DNA of 57,138 nt from Bacteroidota bacterium (GTDB lineage Bacteria; Bacteroidota; Bacteroidia; Bacteroidales; FEN-979), in NCBI GenBank assembly GCA_026391355.1, contig JAPLDH010000058.1:1-57138 (forward strand), in the 5' to 3' direction. The notes below the pieces were generated by a model that was not told where the DNA came from, ran no database searches, and saw only the letters and a program-made list of their open reading frames with translations. Each line of letters starts with the position of its first letter. The first letter of the stretch is position 1. The translations under genes and the position numbers were made by a program. Below are positions 34,730-43,367 of the stretch, one piece after another.

Positions 34730-36532
34730 CTAGAAGTTCCTTCCCGTTAAAGGATTGACCCTGACATCCAGTCCCCTCTTTTCTTTCATCTCCTGTACTT
34801 TTTTTAAAACAGGTAGATATTCCGGACTAATATCATGTGCACGGTTATAGTAATAGGATGATACATCAAATCTGCCTATCCATTCATAAAGATTTGCAAG
34901 GTGATAATAGCTCATAAACATTTTCGGCGCTCTTTCGATGGAGTAATTATAATAAAACATTGCAGAATCAATGGTTTTGATATCAGGATGAGCAAATGCC
35001 TTCACTTCATAGGCAAAACCAATCCAGTATAAAGCGTCTCCAAAACCTGGTAAAATGGTTACTGCCTGGTGTAAAGCTGCCAACCCGTTGTTGATATCCT
35101 GCGCTCTTTTCACAGAATCTTTTTCAACCTGGGCCATTCTGAGCCAGTAAGAGCCATAATGCAACTGGTTTTGGGCGCTGTTCTTCCCGGTTTTAATATC
35201 CGTACCATATAAAGATAAACGATCTTTCCAGGCTTTGTTCCTGTCGATCGTTTTGAATGAATAGAGTGCAAAGACAACAAGGATCAGCGGAGCAATAAAT
35301 AAATAACCTTTATATGACTCCAACCTGGCTTTTAACGGGCGGGAAAAGCTACTCCCTGTAATCTTTTCCAGTAAGAGAGCAATAAGAAAGCAAAATCCTA
35401 AGGAAGGAAAAAATAGCAGGCGTTCTGCAAATATTCCTCCTCTGGTCATTATAAAAGCCAATGGAGGGATCAGGGTGATATAAAAAAATCCGAGGGCAAA
35501 CCCGACCCTGCTCTTCTTTCGCACTTCAATAATGGTATATACAAGGATCCCGATAAAAACAAAGAATCCGAGCAATGCCAATAAACTGTCCCACCCGACA
35601 GCCGGGATCAGGTTATAAGAATAATCATACCGTAGCGGATGAGGAAATATAAGTATCCTTAGAAAGAAAAGGAACAACATAAAAGCAGAGGAGTATTTTA
35701 CCAGTTCTGCTGTATAAGGATAATTGACAGGATCGATCGGGATCACAGGATGTTTGGTCTCGAACAGCAGGTGTTTCTGGATAATGAACAAAATGATCGC
35801 CAACAGGAACGGGAGCGTTTTCTTTGCAAGACCTATAAGGGATTTTTCACCCGAATACCAGAGAACGAGCGGAATAAGCAAAATTCCTGACATGGCGCTT
35901 TCCTTCGACATCAGCGCCATATAAAAAAGCAGTACCCCGATAACCAGGAAACCTGATTTTTTACTTTCTGCATATCTCAAAGCAAAATAGAGCATTGCTA
36001 TGGTATTCAGGAAACTGAGCAGTTCATCCCTTCCTTTAATATTATCGACGATCTCTGTATGGATCGGGTGTGCCGTAAAAAGAATTGTTATGATGAAAGG
36101 GAACAGCGCATTATACCCGGAGAATAACCTGCTCAACAACAAAAACAGGAAGAAAACTGCAATTGCGAAGAACAATACATTATTGAAATGGCTGACATGA
36201 GGAGAAAGTCCGAAGAACTGAAATTCGATGGCATAGGTTATCAATGGTAATGGCCGGTAGTATCCCAGCCTGACTGAGGAAAAGTGCCAGAAATCGGTAG
36301 TAAGCAATTTCGGAATGCCCTGAATTCCCTGCTGAACATAATTGTTGTCAGTGACAGCAGCAGAATCATCCAGTAAATAGCCATGGTTTATTCCATTTAC
36401 ATAAAGAGATAAGGCGATCGCTGCCAGGAAAATTCCGAGGTAATAATTGACTTTAAATACGGGTTTTTCCGCTATTTCAGTCTTCGCACTCTTTTTAGTT
36501 GTCTTTGATCCGGGTAGTTTCTTTTGTGCCAT
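34730..36532 (-). CDS. TMTC-like multi-pass membrane protein with TPRs
   Basis: 600 residues from the ATG at 36532 (MAQKKLPGSKTTKKSAKTEI); the longer frame from 36592 includes repeat-tract sequence and was rejected. About ten to twelve transmembrane helices, with the first periplasmic loop GYLLDDSAAVTDNNYVQQ (DD pair) and YYRPLPLITYAIEFQFFG, ahead of a TPR-like C-terminus (about 470-585; AMFYYNYSIERAPKMFMSYY, then YYYNRAHDISPEYLPVLKK). The layout matches the protein at 30446-32572, but the sequence is clearly different. It is a probable glycosyltransferase of the GT-C type acting at the inner membrane; the substrate is unknown. Confidence 0.75.
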   Translation of the reverse strand: MAQKKLPGSKTTKKSAKTEIAEKPVFKVNYYLGIFLAAIALSLYVNGINHGYLLDDSAAVTDNNYVQQGIQGIPKLLTTDFWHFSSVRLGYYRPLPLITYAIEFQFFGLSPHVSHFNNVLFFAIAVFFLFLLLSRLFSGYNALFPFIITILFTAHPIHTEIVDNIKGRDELLSFLNTIAMLYFALRYAESKKSGFLVIGVLLFYMALMSKESAMSGILLIPLVLWYSGEKSLIGLAKKTLPFLLAIILFIIQKHLLFETKHPVIPIDPVNYPYTAELVKYSSAFMLFLFFLRILIFPHPLRYDYSYNLIPAVGWDSLLALLGFFVFIGILVYTIIEVRKKSRVGFALGFFYITLIPPLAFIMTRGGIFAERLLFFPSLGFCFLIALLLEKITGSSFSRPLKARLESYKGYLFIAPLILVVFALYSFKTIDRNKAWKDRLSLYGTDIKTGKNSAQNQLHYGSYWLRMAQVEKDSVKRAQDINNGLAALHQAVTILPGFGDALYWIGFAYEVKAFAHPDIKTIDSAMFYYNYSIERAPKMFMSYYHLANLYEWIGRFDVSSYYYNRAHDISPEYLPVLKKVQEMKEKRGLDVRVNPLTGRNF

Positions 36533-36655
36533 GGAAAGAAATTTGCGGATAAAAATACTAAAAATAGGCATGAGACACCAGGCACCAGGCAATAGTAATT
36601 TTAAATGTTATTTTTGAATTCCTTTTATCCCTGCATTCATACTTCCCGCATTCAC

Positions 36656-37747
36656 TTAGTTAAACCCAAGCCCCAGTGAAACCCCGAGATTTACAATGGG
36701 CATATACATGCCTTTTCCTTCTTTTTTCGGGGTATGATCAGGGTTATACCAATGTATTGTACTTTCATCGTGATAATAATAACTCCCATAGATAATCTGG
36801 TTCACCCATATATATTTACACCCTAATCCTGCATAAAGATCAAGAACAACATTGCCAAAACGCTTCATTGTTCCCACCCGGATGCTCAAACCATAATCGC
36901 TGCGGTATTGATCCTGCAAATCCCCCCCATCGGCTCCATCCCCGAGAAACCCCGTCCTTACACCATTAAAATAGAGGTATTTATATAAAATAACACAACT
37001 CAGATAACTCCATGGACTGATTATATAAAATTTAGGATAGGTTAAAAAAGAAAAACCAGAGTAATTCCAGAGCGGATAATTAATAAAATATGAAGCATCT
37101 GCACCTGGTATGCCGATCTCTATCCCGGCTTCCATCTCCCAGGTGATCTTCTCACTGAGCAAAACCTCATACGAAAGAGCAAGTTCACAATGGAAAAGCT
37201 TGGAAATATTTATTTTCAAGAAATTATCAAACACCAGTGGATTGAATTTCTGAAATTTTTCTTTTTTTATTAAATGATTCATATGATGCAGATACCCGGT
37301 ATAACTGAAATGCCCTCGGTAAATGCTGTCGGGAGGGTAGATTATCTTCCATGAGGAAGAATCTTTCCTGAGATAGACCTTCCGTTGTAAATCATTATTT
37401 CTCTCCAGTTCTGAACTATCAGGAATATGGTGGATAAATGGGGAGAACCCGATGAATGAGAAATCCTTCATCCTGTAACCGGTATAGTTTATATATATTG
37501 AATCCGATATTATCCGTGTCACTCTTCCCTTCTGAAGGACGGGATCCTTATCCGTAGAAAAGACAAGAATCTTTTTTTCCCTGATTATGGGAATGAAACG
37601 TTTGATACCCGGATTATATGAAAATACAATGACCGGATTTGCAGGTTTTCCGAATTTTCCGGGTTGTGCAATTACTTCATTTCCGGGGAAAGAAAAAAGA
37701 AGGATCACGGTGATAATGAAGAAAAGAGGGTGGAAAAGTTTTTTCAT
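36656..37747 (-). CDS. Secreted protein, probable outer-membrane beta-barrel, unknown
   Basis: 363 residues from the ATG at 37747 (MKKLFHPLFFIITVILLFSF); the start at 37768 adds seven residues before a normal signal peptide. The signal peptide ends near NEVIAQPG. The first 150 residues are polar (IFVFSTDKDPVLQKG-like text with DSIYINYTGYRMKDFSFIGF); the second half has alternating aromatic and glycine residues and GLGCKYIWVN, suggesting beta strands of an outer-membrane protein, and it ends VNLGVSLGLGFN. No family was recognised. Confidence 0.65.
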   Translation of the reverse strand: MKKLFHPLFFIITVILLFSFPGNEVIAQPGKFGKPANPVIVFSYNPGIKRFIPIIREKKILVFSTDKDPVLQKGRVTRIISDSIYINYTGYRMKDFSFIGFSPFIHHIPDSSELERNNDLQRKVYLRKDSSSWKIIYPPDSIYRGHFSYTGYLHHMNHLIKKEKFQKFNPLVFDNFLKINISKLFHCELALSYEVLLSEKITWEMEAGIEIGIPGADASYFINYPLWNYSGFSFLTYPKFYIISPWSYLSCVILYKYLYFNGVRTGFLGDGADGGDLQDQYRSDYGLSIRVGTMKRFGNVVLDLYAGLGCKYIWVNQIIYGSYYYHDESTIHWYNPDHTPKKEGKGMYMPIVNLGVSLGLGFN

Positions 37748-37835
37748 GGTTTTATCATATGAACACATTGATAATACACGAAAAGGTTGATTTACCCTGA
37801 AACACGCAAGAAAAAACCGGTTGGGATTACCCGTC

Positions 37836-37915
37836 TAATGACCAATGACCAATGACCAATGACCAATGACCAATGACCAACGACTAATGACTAATGACCA
37901 ATGACATAATGACCT
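37836..37915. repeat. Long heptamer tract, about eleven units of CAATGAC
   Basis: CCAATGA/CTAATGA repeats run head to tail with few changes (six perfect CCAATGA units in a row, then CAACGAC, TAATGAC and others). This is the clearest example of the tracts in this window. It lies between ilvE and the secreted unknown gene. Confidence 0.85.
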
Positions 37916-37956
37916 GAAACTGGAAACCGGGAACTGCAAAACTAACAGCGGTAACC

Positions 37957-38976
37957 CTATTCAATGATGTACGTCCAACCGTGAGTATCCGGTTCCGTAC
38001 CTTCCTGGATCCCTTTCAGTTTTTCATAGAGCTTTGTTGAAACAGTACCAGCTTTTCCATTTTTACAATACGTGTATTCTTTCCCGGAATCGCGGTCCAC
38101 AATTTTACAAACCGGTGAGATTACAGCAGCAGTGCCACAAGCGCCGACTTCATCAAATTCCGCCAGTTCTTCAACGGGGATATGGCGTCTTTCTATTGTC
38201 ATTCCCATCTCTTCTGCCAAGATGCAAAGCGATTTGTTAGTGATTGAGGGGAGTATCGAATCCGACTTGGGGGTGATATATGAATTTCCTTTGATCCCAA
38301 AGAAGTTTGCAGGACCAGCTTCGTCGATATACTTTTTCTCTATTGCATCGAGGAAAAGAGCGGAGGCAAATCCTTCATCATGTGCCCTCATAATTGCTCT
38401 CAGGCTTGCTGCATAGTTTCCCCCTACCTTTATATTTCCTGTACCGAGGGGAGCTGCACGGTCATAATCTCTTACGATCTGCATCTTGCACGGATTAAAG
38501 CCTTCCTTGAAATAGGGTCCTACAGGACCAACAAACACACAAAAGAGATATTCCTTTGCAGGTTTAACCCCCACCTCTGCCCCTGAACCGAATAAAATTG
38601 GACGGATGTAAAGAGAAGCTCCGGTTCCGTAGGGAGGAACATATTTCTTGTTCAGGGTGACCCCTTTTATGACAGCTTCCCGGAAAAGATCCAACGGAAC
38701 TTCTTCCATCATCACTCCTTTGGCAGAATTCTGCATCCGTATTCCATTCTCATCCATCCGGAATACACGGATCTTCCCGTCAATTCCCATAAAAGCCTTT
38801 AATCCTTCAAATGCTTCCTGCCCGTAATGCAAGCCTGTTGCAGCCATGTGAAGGTTGATATACTCGGATGTGGAAACTTCCAGTTCGCTCCATTTCCCGT
38901 CTTTGTAATAACTTCGCAGATTATAATCCGTTTTGAAATAACCAAAAGGCAGATTTTTCCAATCAATTGTGTTCAT
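37957..38976 (-). CDS. ilvE: Branched-chain amino acid aminotransferase
   Basis: 339 residues from the ATG at 38976 (MNTIDWKNLPFGYFKTDYNL), the normal length for class IV BCAT of this branch; the frame starting at 39126 adds 50 residues without family similarity. It interconverts leucine, isoleucine and valine with their keto acids using PLP. Visible motifs are LHYGQEAFEGLKAF, LYIRPILFGSGAEVGV, KVGGNYAASLRA (with the PLP-binding Lys expected nearby), YIDEAGPANFFGIKG and CGTAAVISPV. It is transcribed divergently from htpG. Confidence 0.93.
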   Translation of the reverse strand: MNTIDWKNLPFGYFKTDYNLRSYYKDGKWSELEVSTSEYINLHMAATGLHYGQEAFEGLKAFMGIDGKIRVFRMDENGIRMQNSAKGVMMEEVPLDLFREAVIKGVTLNKKYVPPYGTGASLYIRPILFGSGAEVGVKPAKEYLFCVFVGPVGPYFKEGFNPCKMQIVRDYDRAAPLGTGNIKVGGNYAASLRAIMRAHDEGFASALFLDAIEKKYIDEAGPANFFGIKGNSYITPKSDSILPSITNKSLCILAEEMGMTIERRHIPVEELAEFDEVGACGTAAVISPVCKIVDRDSGKEYTYCKNGKAGTVSTKLYEKLKGIQEGTEPDTHGWTYIIE

Positions 38977-39171
38977 ATATTGAATCTTTTTAGGTTTTGG
39001 CAGCAATAAATGGTTAAAAAACATTGTAAAATTAGGAATATTATTTATTCTCCACCTGTAAGTGAAGGAGAAAATTTTTTGACCGATATTTGTCATTTTG
39101 TCAGCCATAGTCACCTGGCACTTCATTTGCTAAGCGGCAGCCATCAATGTCTCATTTAATCTCAAATAAAT

Positions 39172-41085
39172 ATGCAAAAAGGTAAAATCAATGTTCAAAC
39201 GGAAAACATCTTTCCCATCATCAAAAAATTCCTCTATTCCGACCATGAGATTTTCCTGAGGGAACTCATTTCCAATGCCGTGGATGCAACCCAGAAACTC
39301 AAAACCCTCGCTGCATTAGGAAAATACAGCGGCGACACAGGTGATCTTACCATTGAAGTTTCCCTCGACAAAGAAAAAAAAACCCTTACCGTAAAAGATA
39401 AAGGAATTGGGATGACCAGCGATGAAGTTGATAAATACATCAACCAGATTGCATTCTCCAGCGCTGAAGAATTTATCAAGAAGTTCAAGACAAAATCAGA
39501 GACTGAGATGAATGCCCTGATAGGGCACTTCGGATTGGGTTTCTATTCCTCTTTCATGGTCTCCGATAAGGTTGAAATACTTACCAAGACTTATAAAAAG
39601 GGAGGCGAAACGAAGGCTGTGCGGTGGGAATGCGATGGAAGCCCGGAATACACAATGGATGAATATGACAAGAAGGATCGCGGTACGGAGGTGATCGTCC
39701 ATCTCTCTGAAGAGTCAAAAGAATACCTTGAAGAATATAGGATCCTTGAATTATTAAAAAAATATTGCAAATTCCTTCCTGTTCCCATCCGGTTTGGGAA
39801 TGAAAAACATTGGGAAAAGGTGGAAGGTGAAAAAGATGAGAAAGGCAATGATAAAGAGATTGAAATTGAAAAGCCAAGGATCATCAATAACACAAGTCCT
39901 TTATGGAAGCGGAAGCCAACTGAATTGAAAGATGAGGACTACAAAGCATTTTACCGTGAATTATATCCCTATACTTTTGACGAACCTCTCTTTCAGATCC
40001 ATCTCAATGTGGATTATCCTTTCAACCTGACAGGGATACTGTATTTCCCAAAAGTTAAAAAAGCATTTGAAGTTCAGAAAGATAAGATCCAACTCTATTC
40101 TAACCAGGTTTTTGTTACCGACTCGGTAGAAGGGATCGTACCTGATTTTCTGACATTGTTGCATGGAGTCCTCGATTCTCCTGACATTCCGTTGAATGTT
40201 TCCAGAAGTTTTCTGCAAAGTGATCCGAATGTCAAGAAGATCTCAAATCATATTACCAAGAAAGTAGCAGATAAACTGGAAGAATTATTCAAAGAGAACC
40301 GGAAAGAATTTGAAGAAAAGTGGGATGATGTAAAAGTTTTCATTGAGTATGGGATCATTTCTGAACCCACCTTTTACGACCGTGCAAAGAAATTTTGTCT
40401 CCTTAAGAATACCGATGGTAAATATTTCACTTTTGAGGAATATGAAAAACAGATAAAAGCAGCCCAGCAGGATAAGGAGGGTAACCTCATCTACCTTTAT
40501 GCTTCCAATGCACAGGAACAATTCGGTTTTATCCGGGCGGTGAATGAACGCGGTTATGATGTGCTACAGATGGATGGAGTGATCGAAACCCATTTTATCA
40601 ATGTCCTTGAACAGAAACTTGACAAAGCACGGTTCACCAGGGTGGATGCCGATACTGTTGATAAGTTGATTAAAAAAGATGAACCCATGCCCAGTAAGCT
40701 GGATGAAGAGCAGAAGAAGATCCTCCAGGAGATCATCGAAAAGCAGATCGATAAAACAAAATTTACCGTGCTGTTTGAATCCCAGAGTGAAAAAGATCTT
40801 CCTCTGATGATCACCCAGCCTGAGTTTATGAGAAGGATGAAGGATATGTCGATGCTCGGTGGTGGCGGTATGTCTTATATGGGAAGCCTTCCCGAGCAAT
40901 ACAATCTTGTAGTAAATACCAATAACCCGGTGATCGGAAAAATTCTGCTCAAAACCGATGCAACAGCCCAGGAACAGTCATTGAAACAATTGATCGACCT
41001 TGCTATGCTGTCTCAAAATATCCTGAAAGGGAAGGAACTTAATGAATTTATCATGAGGAATATACAAAACATAGATAAAGAGTAA
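39172..41085 (+). CDS. htpG: Molecular chaperone HtpG (Hsp90)
   Basis: 637 residues. The N-terminal GHKL ATPase domain includes FLRELISNAVDATQKLK (catalytic Glu and Asn), KDKGIGMTSDEVDKYI and IGHFGLGFYSSFMV. The middle domain has PLWKRKPTELKDEDYKAFYR and GIVPDFLTLLHGVLDSPDIP then LNVSRSFLQ. The C-terminal dimerisation domain (about 500-637) is shorter and more divergent, as is common in Bacteroidota. It is an ATP-driven cytosolic chaperone. Single gene, with a repeat tract after it. Confidence 0.97.
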   Translation: MQKGKINVQTENIFPIIKKFLYSDHEIFLRELISNAVDATQKLKTLAALGKYSGDTGDLTIEVSLDKEKKTLTVKDKGIGMTSDEVDKYINQIAFSSAEEFIKKFKTKSETEMNALIGHFGLGFYSSFMVSDKVEILTKTYKKGGETKAVRWECDGSPEYTMDEYDKKDRGTEVIVHLSEESKEYLEEYRILELLKKYCKFLPVPIRFGNEKHWEKVEGEKDEKGNDKEIEIEKPRIINNTSPLWKRKPTELKDEDYKAFYRELYPYTFDEPLFQIHLNVDYPFNLTGILYFPKVKKAFEVQKDKIQLYSNQVFVTDSVEGIVPDFLTLLHGVLDSPDIPLNVSRSFLQSDPNVKKISNHITKKVADKLEELFKENRKEFEEKWDDVKVFIEYGIISEPTFYDRAKKFCLLKNTDGKYFTFEEYEKQIKAAQQDKEGNLIYLYASNAQEQFGFIRAVNERGYDVLQMDGVIETHFINVLEQKLDKARFTRVDADTVDKLIKKDEPMPSKLDEEQKKILQEIIEKQIDKTKFTVLFESQSEKDLPLMITQPEFMRRMKDMSMLGGGGMSYMGSLPEQYNLVVNTNNPVIGKILLKTDATAQEQSLKQLIDLAMLSQNILKGKELNEFIMRNIQNIDKE

Positions 41086-41089
41086 TCAG

Positions 41090-41190
41090 GTCATCAGGTC
41101 ATTAAGTCATTAGGAAAGAAGGCAATAGGCAATAGGCAATAGTAAAACGCTGTTACTATGTTACTTTGTTACTGTGTTACTTTTTAACAG
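41090..41190. repeat. Composite short-repeat tract after htpG
   Basis: Three unit families follow each other: AGGTCATC/AAGTCATT, then AGGCAAT (3 units), then GTTACTnT (4 units of 8 bp). The mixture of unrelated units in one gap is typical of the tracts in this window. Confidence 0.75.
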
Positions 41191-41272
41191 AATTCTTCAA
41201 ATAAAGTATATTGTAATATCTTAATAAATTGTTTTTTTATAAATTAGCAACCATTATTTAAAAACTGGAAAT

Positions 41273-41872
41273 ATGAAACTATCAAAAGGATGGATAATCG
41301 CAATTGTAATTGTTTTTGTGGCAATTATCTTTATTTTCTGGGGAACCGGAATATATAACAAGCTGGTAAATAAGGAAGAAACGGTCAACCAGCAATGGGC
41401 CAATGTTGAGAATGTTTACCAGCGGCGGTCCGATCTTATTCCAAACCTGGTAGCTACCGTGAAAGGAGTGGCAAATTTTGAGAAGAGTACTTTAACTGCC
41501 GTCATTGAAGCCCGTGCAAAGGCAACCTCTGTCAATATAAATCCCAAGAACCTTGATGAGGCCTCAATGCAAAGGTTCCAACAGGCGCAGGATGGCCTGA
41601 GCAGTTCCCTCGCACGACTTATGGTAGTTGTTGAAAAATATCCGGAACTGAAAGCTACACAGAACTTCAGTGAATTGCAGGCACAACTTGAAGGAACAGA
41701 GAACCGGATTACCGTTGAAAGAAGAAATTTCAATGAGGTCGCCCAATCCTACAATTCTTATCTGCGTCAATTCCCTGCCAACATTTTTGCCGGGATGTTC
41801 GGGTTCCAGAAAAAGGCATATTTCAAGGCACAGACAGGGGCTGAAAAAGCGCCTGAAGTAAAATTCGAATAA
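41273..41872 (+). CDS. lemA: LemA family protein
   Basis: 199 residues. One N-terminal transmembrane helix (about 7-28) is followed by the LemA helical bundle with YNKLVNKEETVNQQWANVEN, YQRRSDLIPNLVATVKGVAN, the YPELKATQNFSELQAQLEGT stretch and ITVERRNFNEVAQSYN. LemA proteins are membrane-anchored helical bundles of unsettled function, often beside TPM-domain proteins, as here: two TPM genes follow within 560 bp. Confidence 0.95.
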   Translation: MKLSKGWIIAIVIVFVAIIFIFWGTGIYNKLVNKEETVNQQWANVENVYQRRSDLIPNLVATVKGVANFEKSTLTAVIEARAKATSVNINPKNLDEASMQRFQQAQDGLSSSLARLMVVVEKYPELKATQNFSELQAQLEGTENRITVERRNFNEVAQSYNSYLRQFPANIFAGMFGFQKKAYFKAQTGAEKAPEVKFE

Positions 41873-41892
41873 AATATAGACCAACCATCAAA

Positions 41893-42336
41893 ATGAGTGT
41901 TTCAGCAAAAGAATTTTTTAACCCGCTTCAGCAGGAGGAAATAAAGCAGGCCATCATACAGGCAGAATTGGAGACATCGGGCGAGATCAGGGTACATATT
42001 GAGAATACCTGTAAGGAAGATGTTCTCGATCGTTCCGCTTACCTGTTCCATAAATTAAAAATGAATAAAACCCAGCTCCGGAACGGAGTATTGGTCTATC
42101 TTGCTGTGAGGCACAGAAAATTTGCCATTATCGGAGATAAAGGAATTCACCAGGTCGTTCCGGAAAATTTCTGGGACGATATCAAAGAAAAGATGCTTGG
42201 GCACTTTGGAAAAGGAGAATTTACAGAAGGATTATGTTATGCTATAAAGAAAGCAGGTGAACAGCTAAAACAATATTTTCCCCGCCAATCCGATGATGTA
42301 AATGAACTGCCGGACGATATTTCCTTCGGAAAGTAA
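41893..42336 (+). CDS. TPM-domain protein (TLP18.3/Psb32/MOLO-1 type)
   Basis: 147 residues comprising one TPM domain without signal peptide: FFNPLQQEEIKQAIIQAELE, TSGEIRVHIEN, VLVYLAVRHRKFAIIGDKGI and HFGKGEFTEGLCYAIKKAGE. Plant relatives are phosphatase-like or photosystem-repair factors; bacterial function is unknown. It begins 20 bp after lemA and is probably co-transcribed with it. Confidence 0.9.
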   Translation: MSVSAKEFFNPLQQEEIKQAIIQAELETSGEIRVHIENTCKEDVLDRSAYLFHKLKMNKTQLRNGVLVYLAVRHRKFAIIGDKGIHQVVPENFWDDIKEKMLGHFGKGEFTEGLCYAIKKAGEQLKQYFPRQSDDVNELPDDISFGK

Positions 42337-42339
42337 TGC

Positions 42340-42420
42340 AGGAATGCAGTAATAGAGGAATGTAGGAATGAAGGAATTATTCCTTAATGACCTAATGAGC
42401 AATGACCAATGACTAATCTC
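42340..42420. repeat. Short-repeat tract between the two TPM genes
   Basis: Units of AGGAATG (about 4, including variants) followed by AATGACC/AATGAGC (about 4). It interrupts what is otherwise a compact lemA-TPM-TPM operon. Confidence 0.7.
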
Positions 42421-42427
42421 ATAATCA

Positions 42428-43234
42428 ATGTACAACCTTTTCAAATATAGTATCCTCTTTCTGATTGTAACCCTTTTTTCAGTTACAACTGATGGCCAGG
42501 ACATTCCAGCCCCGATGAGTCCGCCACGGCTGATCAATGATTTTGCAGGGATACTCAAAGCGGATGAAATTTCAGCGTTGGAAAATAAATTAGTTGCATT
42601 TAACGATTCAACATCCTCGCAAATTACGGTTGTCCTGGTTAAATCCCTGAACGGGTTTGATCAGTGCGACCTTGCCCAGCGCATCGGTCAGAAATGGGGA
42701 GCAGGACAAAAGGGGAAGAATAACGGGATTGTCATTTTGGTAAAACCAAAATATGACAACGATAAAGGTCAGACCTGCATTCAGACCGGGTACGGACTGG
42801 AAAGCGTATTGCCTGATATCACCTGTAAACGTATTGTCGAGCACGAGATGATACCCGAATTCCAGAAAAATAATTACTATGCAGGACTCGACAAGGCAAT
42901 CACTACAATAATTTCTATAACAAAGGGAGAATTTACCGCTGATCAATATAACAAACGGACAAAAGCCCAGCCATACGGGATATTTGTGCCCATTCTTATA
43001 CTGATATTCATCATCTTATGGATACGAAGCAATCGTGGCGGAACCCATTCTGTCGGTAAAAGTTTGCCATTCTGGACGGCTTTGTGGTTGATGGGATCCA
43101 TGGGAAGTGGCGGAAGAGGAAACTGGGGCGATTTCCGGTCAGGAGGCGGCAGCTTTGGAGGAGGAGGCGGAGGTGGCTTCGGCGGTTTTGGCGGTGGCGG
43201 CTTTGGCGGTGGCGGAGCAGGAGGTAGTTGGTGA
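42428..43234 (+). CDS. TPM-domain membrane protein, YgcG-like, glycine-rich tail
   Basis: 268 residues. The signal peptide (about 1-22) is followed by a TPM domain (PPRLINDFAGILKADEISAL, then TVVLVKSLNGFD, GIVILVKPKYDNDKGQTCIQ and GYGLESVLPDI, about 35-175), one transmembrane helix (about 188-204) and a C-terminal run of Gly, Phe and Ser (GGGGGGGFGGFGGGGFGGGG-like). This is the usual form of YgcG family proteins found with lemA. Function unknown; probably acts at the periplasmic face. Confidence 0.92.
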   Translation: MYNLFKYSILFLIVTLFSVTTDGQDIPAPMSPPRLINDFAGILKADEISALENKLVAFNDSTSSQITVVLVKSLNGFDQCDLAQRIGQKWGAGQKGKNNGIVILVKPKYDNDKGQTCIQTGYGLESVLPDITCKRIVEHEMIPEFQKNNYYAGLDKAITTIISITKGEFTADQYNKRTKAQPYGIFVPILILIFIILWIRSNRGGTHSVGKSLPFWTALWLMGSMGSGGRGNWGDFRSGGGSFGGGGGGGFGGFGGGGFGGGGAGGSW

Positions 43235-43345
43235 ACTAGTGAGTTGGTGAGTTGGTGAGTTTTGATTTGTTGATTTGTTGGATTATTGAATTACTGATTA
43301 AAAACAACTCGATAACTTTATCCCTTTATCCCTTTATCCCTAACA
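43235..43345. repeat. Composite short-repeat tract before cydA
   Basis: Units of GTGAGTTG (3), TTGATTTG (2) and TTTATCCC (3) succeed each other. No gene is present; the cydA start follows at 43368. Confidence 0.7.
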
Positions 43346-43367
43346 AATATAAACCTAATACGCTATC

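Noticed and set aside
37836-37915. CRISPR array
   Set aside because: Units are only 7 bp with no spacers and no cas genes; it is a plain tandem repeat.
38977-39126. N-terminal extension of IlvE
   Set aside because: The 50 extra residues do not fit the aminotransferase family; the ATG at 38976 gives the usual 339-residue protein.
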